From Tubulanus polymorphus (taxonomy: Eukaryota > Nemertea > Palaeonemertea > Tubulaniformes > Tubulanidae), in assembly GCF_964204645.1 (NCBI RefSeq), contig NC_134030.1:13852447-13916446 (forward strand): 64,000 nucleotides of DNA, in the 5' to 3' direction. This document shows, piece by piece, positions 46,166 through 55,404 of the stretch. The translations under genes and the position numbers were made by a program. Positions within the stretch are counted from its first letter, which is position 1. Every line of letters begins with the position of its first letter. The notes under the pieces were generated by a model, which searched no databases, had not been told where the DNA came from, and worked only from the letters and a program-made list of their open reading frames with translations.

Positions 46166-46512
46166 TTTTGCAACAGAAACGACCCGAAGACATATTTGGA
46201 TGAAAAGGCCAAGCGCCCTAGCTGCTTGACGTTTATTATATACAAAACATAAAAATTAGAAATGTCAAAAACGCCCTTGCTGTTTTTGACGTATACAAAA
46301 AAACCATTACACACTTATTAACTAATATTTAGACAATGATATTATAAACATAAAATCATAAAATTATGGCCAAAACGCCCTAGCTGTTTTGACCTAGTTA
46401 TGGAGATGAATAATACAGAGTTACGTAATATTAAGACGAAGTCAAACGCCCTAGCTGTTTGACCAAATTAATTAATGAGTCAATACGCCAAAGTGGGCTC
46501 AGAAAATGCCAC
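46166..46512 (-). repeat. Ngaro-like repeat B2
   Basis: Near-identical direct copy of 46734-47082 (B1). Both include CAACAGAAACGACCCGAAGA, several CGCCCTAGCTG(T/C)TTGAC units and GCCAAAGTGGGCTCAG. Confidence 0.9.
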
Positions 46513-46550
46513 CAATTCGAAAGGTGCTAAGGAAGGGGATGGTGAGTGGT

Positions 46551-46734
46551 AAAACGTAACCTTTCACGCTCGGGATGCGGAAGAGAAAGGAACTTGTACT
46601 CAACAGTGATTGGCTGAGAGAACGAAGAGATATATTGGCGGCGCCACCAGCTGGAGGCGCCTGGCAAAGCGCTCGGTTCGTTTGGGTCGCAAAAATGTTG
46701 ATGAGCAATCGTTACTCGCCCATCTCTTGTTTTT
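46551..46734 (-). repeat. Ngaro-like repeat A2
   Basis: Near-identical copy of A1 at 50806-50988: AAAACGTAACCTTTCACGCT, GATTGGCTGAGAGAACG, GCGGCGCCACCAGCTGGAGG, and ending CCCATCTCTTGTTTT. About 40 bp between A2 and B2 (46513-46550) has no counterpart next to A1. Confidence 0.9.
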
Positions 46735-47082
46735 TGCAACAGAAACGACCCGAAGACATATTTGGATGAAAAGGCCAAGCGCCCTAGCTGCTTGACGTTT
46801 ATTATATACAAAACATAAAAATTAGAAATGTCAAAAACGCCCTAGCTGTTTTTGACGTATACAAAAAAAAACCATTACAAACTTATTAACTAATATTTAG
46901 ACAATGATATTATAAACATAAAATCATAAAATTATGGCCAAAACGCCCTAGCTGTTTTGACCTAGTTATGGAGATGAATAATACAGAGTTACGTAATATT
47001 AAGACGAAGTCAAACGCCGTAGCTGTTTGACCTAATTAATTAGTGAGTTAATACGCCAAAGTGGGCTCAGAAAATGCCACAC
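46734..47082 (-). repeat. Ngaro-like repeat B1
   Basis: Direct copy of B2, located between the RNase H ORF and A2. Internal short units AACGCCCTAGCTGTTTTGAC recur about every 100-130 bp in each copy. Confidence 0.9.
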
Positions 47083-47117
47083 AGCCACCCATATGCGGCT
47101 GAGCCCACAGAGACTAT

Positions 47118-47678
47118 CTAGACAGCCTGCCCACGGTGCCGCCTGGTGGAATCTGCGGTACGGTACTGAAAACGAGAGAGTAAGTCCGGTAGAATATTAA
47201 AACGGCCTGGTATATGCTCACTGAGGAAAACAATGTTACATTTCAACCAAATTGATACCCTTTTCCGGACAAGGGTCATCATGGCTCTGTCCCGTGAAGA
47301 CCGACGATTGATGACATTAACAACCGCTTGATTGTCAGAATGAAAACATATGGTCTTATTCCGCCATTGCTCCCCTCGAACGGCTAGAGCCGCTACAATT
47401 GGGTACAGCTCTAGGACTGCAATGGAGTAATTTTTCCAACTGGTCGGGCAGGCGCCACTGAACCAATGGGGCCCAAATATAGCCCCGTTTCCCAACGCCC
47501 CCGCAGAGTCGGTATAAAGGTTCAACCGTTCGTTAGTCAATCTCCTGTCGTCTATGAAAAACGACTTGCCGTTGAAGCCTGCGAGAAAAACACGCCAGAC
47601 GTGGAGATCTTTTTTGGACTCGGGCGTGAGCGTAACGTGAAATGACTTATGAGGAACGCCGACCGTCAGATCAATCAA
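47118..47678 (-). pseudogene. DIRS/Ngaro-type RNase H fragment
   Basis: 186 codons containing LYTDSAGALGNGAIFGPHWF, LELYPIVAALAVRGEQWRNK, ICFHSDNQAVVNVINRRSSR and FLSEHIPGRFNILPDLLSRF. The DSA, EL, SDN and HIPG...DLLSR positions match the RNase H of DIRS-like retroelements (D, E, D and the final D/SR). No RT precedes it in frame and no tyrosine recombinase follows: the stop lies about 40 bp from repeat B1. It would degrade RNA in RNA:DNA hybrids during replication; isolated here it is a remnant. Confidence 0.85.
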
Positions 47679-47954
47679 TGTGTATTTGCAGCGGTGTTTG
47701 CAGGGATAGCGTTGACCTGGGGTAACAAAGAGACCGCTCTTTCGAGAGTCTCCAGAAGGCGGTCTGCCCTAGCCTCCTTCTCTGAGATAGCCCCAGCTGG
47801 CGCTTTCCTTCACTTGTTTACGGCTGGGGTTGCCTGTTGCTTTCTCTTGTTGCGCTGCATTATTAATTTGACTACCAAAACACAAAATACGTGCGGGTTA
47901 TTAACCATACCAGTATTATGAATAAGACCTGCCTACCACAGGCCCTCTGTGATT

Positions 47955-48142
47955 ATCCAACGGGCACCTGGTCAGGAAAATTAAGCCCTATTATTAATTA
48001 TTATTTCGTGGGCACCTGCCCAGGAGCAGGAAAAATAAGCCCTAATATTAATGATTATTTCGTGGGCACCATGGCCAGAAGAAGGAAAATTAAGCCCTAA
48101 TATTAATGATTATTTCGTGGGCACCTGCCCAGAAGCAGGATA
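47955..48142 (+). repeat. 57-bp tandem array, part 1
   Basis: About three and a half units with GGGCACCTGCCCAGAAGCAGG and AAATTAAGCCCTAATATTAA blocks. The same unit continues at 49797-50171; the two parts are separated by 1.65 kb of other sequence. Confidence 0.9.
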
Positions 48143-49796
48143 AAGGTCCAATGGCCCTGTGGCTCACCATTAAATCATTGAGTGCATATAATGTCAAAAA
48201 TATTATACTAAATATGAATTAATTTGGATTAGAGATGTATGAGGCTGACAATATATGCGCCTGCGGATGCGCGAGAGTGCTGTGTCTACTATTATTGCCT
48301 AGTCGCTCAGGTGATTACTAACACACATACTGTAACCTATATCCCAGCGGATATGAACGCGGCATCTCACTATCAAAGAGCCAGTATCAACAGCAATTTA
48401 ATTGGTACTGACAGCTGTAAGTGGTCAAACTCACACTGAGCATCACTGACCCGCTGGATCCCAGCTGCTTGTTACTATGGTTATAGGCAAGAGTGAATAA
48501 AGAGAAAAACTTTTCCAAACTTACACTAAGAAAATGAAGAAATTAGCAGTGAAAAATCAGTTTTGAAGTCTTGTTGCATTCAAGAGTGAATATTTTCTGA
48601 GGATACCAAAGTCAATGTTTACATTACAAAATGTCAGAACTAATTTCCAAGTTGAAACATTATATTTAGACGGCTAAATAGCAGCACACGACTCACTCAC
48701 GATGAGATAATTTCAGATAATAAGTTAATCCACAAATAGTCGTTATTTGTAAGCATATTGAACATAGTCTAAGCTTAATCGTTGGGTGCATAAAATAAGA
48801 AATTAATCCACGAAAACTTGAATTTCATGCTTAAATATATTTTAATTAGTAATGTGTTCTTTGAGTATATAGAAATAAAACAAATCCAGAGGAATAAAGA
48901 TGACCAGGATGGGAAAACTTTTAGTATTATTCACTCTTGTTGTATATAGTAGTCGCCTGACCTCAGTTACCTAAGCGACACAGTATTAGATTGACCGCAA
49001 TGTCACAAGTCAGAATCCATCCATCGACAAAATGTAAAAAAAAAAAAAAAAAAAAAATTTTGTTTTGGGTTCACATTAGGGGCGTACTCTTTTATGACCT
49101 CCGAAGTCTCCGTCCGAAATCTCCGGTTGGCTCCACACAAAATCCGAATCACACCACCTCGACAGAAAGGAGGTTTCGGAGACTCCAAAAAGTCACGTGA
49201 CCAATAAAAGAGTACGATTGGAGGCAAACGGATTCTCCGATCTGATAAAAGAGTTCGCCCTAGGCTTTCCCAATGGGCTTTCCCAATTACATCAGAAACG
49301 CCGGAATTCCCGTATATCCCACAAACAGCCAATCACATTCATTGTAGCTCAGGTTGCAAGGTCAACTCAAATAAATACAAGCAAGGAAATTTAGGGGGTT
49401 CATAAAGTGAGGGCCTGTAGGTCGAAAAGTACATTGAGATCAATCGAACTAAAAACGGCGACACTTCCAGGAAGGATTGAACTTTTATATATTTCAATTC
49501 CAAGCATGCAAATTGTCATACGTAAAAACGTGCCATTACTTAGTGCTTAGGGTTTAGGGTTTAGGTGCTTAGGGTTTTTGCGTGTTTGTCAAGAATAAGT
49601 CCCCTAAAAATAACTCGATCACCATGAAATTTTTGTGGGCTCGAGAACTCATTAAGCCAAACCATGACACCAAAAATCAACACTATTGGTTCAACAGCCA
49701 ATGTTTGTGCCTTGTTGACACACCGGTACTCTATTCATTTTCAATGAAAACTGCTTCATCAGACCGTTTACATAGGCAAACCTACGGTTCGCCAAA
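48143..49796. other. Sequence separating the two 57-bp arrays
   Basis: No supportable gene. It contains a poly-A run (about 49036-49058) and a loose inverted pair (CGTACTCTTTTAT near 49083 and ATAAAAGAGTACG near 49204) with CTCCG-rich sub-blocks between. GGGTTTAGGGTTTAGG occurs near 49550. It could be an insertion that split one array, or the arrays could have expanded separately. Confidence 0.4.
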
Positions 49797-50171
49797 AATT
49801 AAGCCCTAATATTAATGGTTTTTCGTGGGCACCTGCCCAGAAGCAGGAAAATTAAGCCCTTATATCAATAATTATCTCGTGGGCACCTGCCCAGAAGCAG
49901 GAAAATTAAGCCCTAATGTTAATGATTATTTCCTGGGCACCTGCCCAGAAGCAGGAAAATTAAGCCCTAATATTAATGACTATTTTCTGGGCACCTGCCC
50001 AGAAGCAGGAAAATTAAGCCCTAATATTAATGATTATTTCGTGGGCACCTGGCCAGAAGCAGGAAAATTAAGCCCTAATATTAATGATTATTTTGTGGGC
50101 ACCTGCCCAGAAGCAGGAAAATTAAGCCCTTACATTAATGGTTATTTCGAGGGCACCTGCCCAGAAGCAGG
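49797..50171 (+). repeat. 57-bp tandem array, part 2
   Basis: About six and a half units. The array is open in one plus-strand frame for 118 codons (a 19-residue repeat with CPEAGKLSPNINDYF), but this is a consequence of the 57-bp (3 x 19) period. I do not consider it a gene. Confidence 0.92.
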
Positions 50172-50725
50172 ACCGATATAGTTTCATATTGCCCTGTTTG
50201 TTCAAGTGAACTAGATCCCCACCATACAGATTATATCTAGAATTCCAAAACCCCCGATGCCGCCAGGAAAATATCTTTTCGCACCCTGTGCAAGCGGCGT
50301 GCAGGAATTCCTGCACTTGTCCAACCCTACTATTCCCAGTAATTTCGTTAAAACTGCGCCATCTCTGGCGGCGAATAGGGTCACATATATACACAACAGC
50401 GCCTGTACGCTCGACAATAGCATTAGCGTATTGGAAATGTTCATCCCAACAAGCGCTGGGGTCAGATACCGGTTATCTAGGTCGTTCGACCCAATCTGTA
50501 GCAAACTAATGTAGGCCGCTGCTAGCAGATCAATGAGAGCATATCACGGTTTGTCAACATGTCTATAGTTGCTCCCCCAATACCGATCGAATGAGGCGCC
50601 GTAAAATCTAAACCAGCTAGATCCCAATCGGAATTAACAATAGAGGAAGCACAACTATTCTCCCTCACAAAATCACCCAGGCGCATTATATAACTATGGC
50701 CTACGACTACAATGTTCTTAGACAT
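50122..50725 (-). pseudogene. SGNH/GDSL-type hydrolase of Ngaro-like element, frameshifted
   Basis: ATG 50725 opens MSKNIVVVGHSYIMRLGDFV with a GHS block I. It continues GIGGATIDML, then across a shift near 50520 LLQIGSNDLD (block III, GSND). After another shift near 50390 it ends GGDLVHLNKQGNMKLYRSC with the D-x2-H block V. All SGNH blocks are therefore recognisable in order, across three frames. SGNH domains are a known accessory of Ngaro elements; their role in the cycle is not established. Here the ORF lies near repeat A1, upstream of RNase H, which is not the order I would expect. Confidence 0.75.
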
Positions 50726-50805
50726 CCTATCTAAAAGTTCTGGTATACAAAAATATCGGATGAGTACGTAAAAAAAGGATAATCAACGATAAGAAAAGAA
50801 GAAAT

Positions 50806-50988
50806 AAAACGTAACCTTTCACGCTCGGGATGCGGAAGAGAAAGGAACTTGTACTCAACAGTGATTGGCTGAGAGAACGAAGAGATATATTGGCGGCGCC
50901 ACCAGCTGGAGGCGCCTGGCAAAGCGCTCGGTTCGTTTCGGTCGTAAAAATGTTGATGAGCAATCGTTACTCGCCCATCTCTTGTTTT
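50806..50988 (-). repeat. Ngaro-like repeat A1
   Basis: 5' terminal repeat of the minus-strand element, matching A2. Element C coding sequence resumes at about 50990. Confidence 0.9.
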
Positions 50989-50989
50989 A

Positions 50990-51617
50990 TATTATATGTT
51001 GGTTTATCTTCAGATTCTAAAAATTTAACTTTAGAAGATATGCTAATTTTAGGGTATTCTACGTCTGTAATTATTTCTATAATATTTTTCATATTTTCTA
51101 AATGTTTTTTATTTTCTTCTAATGTTTTGCCTTTATGAAATTTAAATTCAGTAGCAGCTGGACCAATATCACTTTTAAATGCTTCAGTTATCTCTATTTC
51201 TTTTTTATTATCTAATGAATTAATATAATTTCTAACATCTTCCATGTATGGCCTTTTATTGTTTATTTTATTTTTTATTCTTTTAATTGTCTTCTGTTTC
51301 TTATCTTTATCTTTATCAAAATAATCTTCACCTAAAATATCATTATTAATATTTCTAATATGACTTTTAGATTTTAAATGTTGTTCATAATATCTTTTTT
51401 CACTGAATGATTGATTACATGTATCACATTTGTATGTTTCTTTTTCAATCTTCAATTCCTCTAATTTATTTTCAAATATATCATCTTTATATTCTAAGTT
51501 TAATCTATTTTCTAAGTGAGATTTAGTTTTATTGTGTCTTGCTTTTTGAGATTTATCTATATTAATTTTACATGTTGGACAGTAGTACTTCTTATTTGCT
51601 TCCATTTTAATATCCAA
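50990..51617 (-). pseudogene. Zinc-finger 5' part of the element C PolB-side gene
   Basis: ATG 51617 lies 59 bp inside the terminal palindrome. The ORF has two U1/matrin-type fingers (YCPTCKINIDKSQKARH with His five residues on; YKCDTCNQSFSEKRYYEQH with His five residues on), a Lys-rich stretch, and a C-terminal part (RPYMEDVRNYINSLDN, IGPAATEFKFHKGKTLEE). The frame is cut by the Ngaro-like element, and coding sequence of the same composition resumes on its far side at 46165, leading into PolB. I infer a single gene split by the insertion. A separate zinc-finger gene preceding PolB is the alternative. Confidence 0.65.
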
Positions 51618-51675
51618 TTTTTTATTAAAATTGATTTTAGAAGTTATTCATATTCATATATATGAATATTTGAAG

Positions 51676-51796
51676 AGTAATCGGGATAATAGGGGTTCAG
51701 GTCAAAGGCTGAAAGGTCTAAAATTAATTCGAGTGAGCGAGAATTTATTTTTCGACCTTTCGACCTTTGGCTTGAACCCCTATTATCCCTATTACT
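51676..51796. repeat. Element C right terminal palindrome
   Basis: It starts AGTAATCGGGATAATAGGGG and ends CCCCTATTATCCCTATTACT. The arms of about 43 bp include AAAGGCTGAAAGGTC / CGACCTTTCGACCTTT, and the loop has AATTCGAGTGAGCGAGAATTT. The inner side (ATGAATATTTGAAG) corresponds to the inner sides of the element A and B palindromes. The predicted target duplication is TCTATC at 51797-51802, but the other copy was not found. Confidence 0.85.
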
Positions 51797-51870
51797 TCTA
51801 TCTATGTCAATGTATTATGTATAATTTCCAAACTATTTCTCATCTTAATGTAAGGTCTTACTTGACTTAG

Positions 51871-54044
51871 CCACAGGCCTTGGTAGACATGACATTGATG
51901 ATATTAAATGGTCCATAATCGAACCACCTCACCAGAAACAACTTGATGGGCATAATTGTGGCGTGCTGACTATTTTGGTAGGATTGATTTGTTTAATTTC
52001 AATATTATTGATTTTTGTTTAACAAATCTCATTCAATTACATACGTGTATTCAACAGTATGCTGGCAGTGTTCTTCAACCCAGCTGGCAAACAACCGACA
52101 TCTGACGTCGATTTTTGGTGGAGGTTGCACTGTTACGTAGAGACAACGTCGGACTTACGTCGGGTCAGACCAGTTAGCATGAGATCATCTTTATCACTGT
52201 TTATGACGTTGAAACGACGTCGCACTTTTCGACTAGTCGAAATTACGTTGGAAATATTTAACAAATCCAACACAAGAAAAAAAGTACTAATTTTGATCTA
52301 AAAAAGCATTTCCTAATAAAAATGCCCTTTAAAACATATTTACCATCGTTTGGTCTTCTAAAGAACGATTAGGTAAAGTCGGAAAGGCGGTGAGATTCGA
52401 ACCTGACAGGTACAGGCTATCGCGTTCGGTTTCGTAGCGAACGAGATCCATCCACCATATTGAACGTTGCCGAACCCCGTCGAACCGCACGCCGTTTTCA
52501 GTTTGTCACTCATTATGTACATTATTTTGATCTAAGGTAAGTAATTTCATATATTTTAGTTGCTAGATCGCATAAATTTGGGCCTTAGATCGAGTTGAAT
52601 AACGCGTTGGACAAAAAGCCTGTTGTAATGAGCAATTATAGAGGCTACGAGCCATTCCTTCCGGACCCGGGGCCCTGCCTTCCCTTTTGGGTTGCCCCTT
52701 TATTTTTCGTTGATATTTTTTTTACCTAGTTCCTTTAAACAATGATAATATGCCTTCTGTACTTCGTAACTAGTGAGACATACTACGTAGAGGACTTGCC
52801 TGAAATCGATTTGTAATTAGATGGTATTTTTTTCAGAATGTGTAATGCGGCGTTTCGTGTGCAGCACTGAGTCCGAGGTTCTAAAGTCCATTGGAAATGC
52901 ATTGAAATATGCACCCGATCGTAAGGGTGGTGGTGGTAGATAGGCTTACGGTGTGAAGCTTATGTACCTAATGAAAAGTATTAGATGAATACTGAAATCC
53001 AATCTTAGCCTCTTTTTTTAGTGACTTATTATTGATGCCAAAGCAGGCAATTGTTAATGTATTTTTGTTTCAAATAAAGTTTTTTATTACATTCAATAAA
53101 AGAAAAGATTGTATTCCTCTTTGTAACTGGTTAGGAATGATGGAATCTACCAACGTAGAAACAACGATAGAACAACGTGAATACAACGTTGGGACGCTGT
53201 AATATTTAAGACGTTTTTACAACGTCAGAAAAATACGTCAAAAAAACTTCCATTTTCGACCTGTTTTCCAATGAAAAAACAACGTACGTTAGTTTTTGAC
53301 GTTGTTTCTACGTATTACTGACGTAGAAATGCCAGCTGGGAAGGTACTGACACGACCCATATCTCAACAGTAAATACAAATTCACATCGTTGCACATTAG
53401 CCGCTGCACTAGTTAATGAATCAGGTAGGCCCTCTACCTTATAGTTATTAAATTCAAAGTTCATTATAATGCGATCCTTTTTAATGCCAGTGCTCGCTAA
53501 ATGCCATTTCAGAGAACAAATTTGCCGAATCTAACTCAAATTTGATGAAATTTCCATTCTTTATAATGCCAATTTTGTTATTACGCCATGTTTTCCATTT
53601 GTCCCAACAGTGTACTAATACTGTAGGCTTACACAAACTGATTGGCTATCTTTCTCCTTTTATCCTAGATGACATAAGTAACATATGCCATGTCTGTGGA
53701 AATGAAAATGGCAAGTCTTCTGATTGGGTAAGTATAACTTGAATAGATTTAGGTGAGATAAATTTAAAAGACCAAAAGAATATACAATGTACCAACCGAA
53801 TCATGGCTAGTAATTAAGGAGGGAGGGTCAAAGTCTTGTTTTGTGCTTTGATTGTTAAGACAGAAGCACCCATATATAAATGAACATTAATCAATATACA
53901 GTTCTGTTATTTCTTTTCTAGGTAGGATGCAACTATTGCTATCGATGGTACCATGTGGTGTGTCTACCTCATACTTTAAACCGAAAGATAATTCTAAATT
54001 TTGATTGGAAATGTATTTTCTGCAAGCAGTACTGTACTAAGTAA
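51871..54044 (+). pseudogene. Ulp1/C48-type protease exon plus PHD finger, interrupted
   Basis: Exon pieces are about 51871-51977 (IEPPHQKQLDGHNCGVLTIL, donor G|GTAGGA), 52058-53430 (exon split by element D; LAAALVNES), 53611-53727 (acceptor CCCAACAG, donor TGG|GTAAGT) and 53922-54044 (acceptor TTTCTAG, stop TAA). The Cys of GHNCGV matches the catalytic Cys of Ulp1/SENP-like proteases; the His/Asp part is not in view. The last two exons join in phase 0 and form a C4HC3 PHD finger: CHVCGNENGKSSDW, VGCNYCYRWYHVVC, DWKCIFC. The architecture parallels 32061-32995. The exon at 52058 is split by a 1.26-kb transposon, and the junction to 53611 is not in phase, so the gene is probably dead. Confidence 0.65.
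52079..53340. mobile_element. Element D: DNA transposon with CCCAGCTGGCA ends
   Basis: The termini are CCCAGCTGGCA and TGCCAGCTGGG. Both sub-terminal regions (about 200 bp each) are crowded with ACGT/ACGTTG/GACGTC motifs in inverted relation. It lies in an exon of the C48/PHD locus with AA on both sides. Removing the element with one AA leaves the exon frame open, which supports a 2-bp duplication. No transposase is evident, so it is non-autonomous. I cannot assign the superfamily. Confidence 0.7.
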
Positions 54045-54581
54045 AGAAATAAACACTTAAATTCATAAGAAATAAACACATTAAATTCATTCTATATGTA
54101 GAATTCCATTCTATTTTTGTCTCAATATTAACAAGCTGGCATAGAAGGAAACGGATCGGAAATCTTTTTAGATTTTTACTTTAAAATTTCGATTTTATCA
54201 TCGCAGAATAATATATATTGACACAGTAATTGACTTTTGACTAGCCATGTGCTTTACTTCCGCGTACGTCACGGTTTGTTTACTTCCGGTATATTCAGAA
54301 CATGCGCAGTGCGAAACCTAAATGCGGCCGGTAGAAAAAATCGCTTACCCTTACACTGCAGCACGAACTTCCACGCGACCTTGATTCAATTTAAATTGAT
54401 TCTATTTTATCCATTAAAAGTAATTAAATTCCGGTTTACAACTATGCCCTAGTATCCCCACCTACTGATATTTTTATGCATCGATGTCTTTTTTAGGAAA
54501 ACACGAGTTTATCTTTTTGATAAACAGCGCCACCTACTGACATTTTCACGCATTGATGTCATTTTCACGAACACTGGAAGT
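54045..54581. other. No gene seen
   Basis: Includes two near-repeats of GCGCCACCTACTGA/CCCACCTACTGATAT-type sequence (54460-54560) just before a LINE ORF1-like frame. Confidence 0.4.
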
Positions 54582-55404
54582 TTGTCTTTTTGGCGGGGAT
54601 GGCCGCCCATAACCATCGTCAGGATCGAAGGTATACCTGCAATCTGCCCTCACGAAGCGGTAGTCAAAATGACCCGACCGTACGGAAACATCCATACGGG
54701 ATCCTATCACCCGACGATAGGAAAAATATTTCAGAACGGTGAGAAACGTGTACTGGAGGTAGCTATTACATCACCTATCCCACGGAATATAACTCTAGAT
54801 TTGAAACGTTATGGCTTACTTCTTGCAAGGGTCTATTATAACGGTCAGCCTGAACACTGCGTGATATGTGGACAATTTAATCACACCTGGGTTAAGTGCA
54901 ACGTTGCATGTACTCATCCAACGCATACACCCGATCGATGCCGTCAAATACATTTCCGACACACCGTTTCTTTAACGTTGATGAAAAAAGGAAACCCAGC
55001 ATCGGCTGAAGCATCTGAGCACAAAGATGAGGTGGCGACAGAAATTTGCCGTTGTCACTGATGAGTCGAGGAAGAGGCCATCATCTCCAACTGAACTTGC
55101 TCAAACGCCGAAGAAGTCGCATAAGTCAAAGGCGCCTTCGGATGATGGGAAGTCCACGATAATCGACCAAGAGAAGCCAGCCCAAACTGAAGACGAAGAA
55201 TCTGACACGGACGATGCGAGAGAAACTGCTGCAAAGCCAACAAATTCAAGCAGTGCACCAACCGCGGTGAAGGGAGAGAATGGCCAAGGAAAAATGGCAA
55301 AGGAAAAAATGGCCAGGAAAAAATGGCCAATGAAGGTATTTTTGCCTAGGAAAAATTGTCAAGGAAAAATGGCCACGGAAAAAAGGCCAAGGAAGATTAC
55401 ATAG
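54582..55404 (+). pseudogene. LINE ORF1/Gag-like protein with CCHC zinc knuckle
   Basis: Two frames overlap at 55027-55061, so one shift breaks the ORF. The first frame has an RRM-like region (ITIVRIEGIPAICPHEAVVK, ITSPIPRNITLDLKRYGLLL) and a zinc knuckle CVICGQFNHTWVKC (Cys-x2-Cys-x4-His-x4-Cys). The second is polar and Lys/Ser-rich (KRPSSPTELAQTPKKSHKSK, EEKPAQTEDEESDTDD-type) and ends in a short-unit repeat. This combination is that of nucleic-acid-binding ORF1 proteins of non-LTR retrotransposons. No matching ORF2 follows directly; the LINE at 56.5-59.0 kb has its own ORF1, so this is a separate remnant. Confidence 0.65.
55268..55395 (+). repeat. Short-unit repeat GGCCAAGGAAAAAT
   Basis: About eight imperfect units of GAAAAATGGCCAAG-type sequence at the 3' end of the ORF1-like frame. 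An inverted copy (TTTTTCTTGGCCATTTTTTC) occurs at 55893-55932. Confidence 0.8.

Larger units (their letters stand above)
46166..50989 (-). mobile_element. Ngaro-like (DIRS-order) retroelement inserted in PolB
   Basis: Reading the minus strand 5' to 3', the order is A1 (50988-50806), an SGNH-hydrolase ORF, a 57-bp tandem array, RNase H, B1 (47082-46734), A2 (46734-46551), B2 (46512-46166). A1 is repeated as A2 and B1 as B2, which is the split-direct-repeat arrangement (A1-ORFs-B1-A2-B2) described for Ngaro elements of the tyrosine-recombinase retrotransposons. DIRS-type RNase H and an SGNH domain agree. Reverse transcriptase and tyrosine recombinase are missing, so it is deleted or non-autonomous. 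Flanking sequence on both sides is element C PolB coding sequence, and no clear target duplication is visible, as expected for recombinase-mediated insertion. Confidence 0.82.
34380..51796. mobile_element. Element C: decayed Polinton/adintovirus-like element
   Basis: A strikingly A+T-rich block of about 17 kb contains, on the minus strand, a penton-like gene, a capsid-like gene, a coiled-coil/membrane protein, several small membrane proteins and a protein-primed-type PolB. This gene set is characteristic of Polintons/Mavericks and adintoviruses. Only the right terminus is recognisable: a palindrome at 51676-51796 ending CCCTATTACT, of the same kind as elements A and B. Frames are broken throughout and a 4.8-kb Ngaro-like element is inserted in PolB. 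A retroviral-type integrase and a packaging ATPase, both expected, were not found. A duplicated penton segment suggests a composite of two related copies. Confidence 0.75.

Noticed and set aside
49825-50181. 118-codon ORF with a 19-residue repeat
   Set aside because: Produced by a 57-bp tandem array lying opposite the SGNH pseudogene; no start context or non-repetitive part.
52385-52465. tRNA on the minus strand around GGTTCGAATC
   Set aside because: The 3' end CTTTCCGAC has no complementary 5' acceptor strand at the right distance, and the site lies inside element D.
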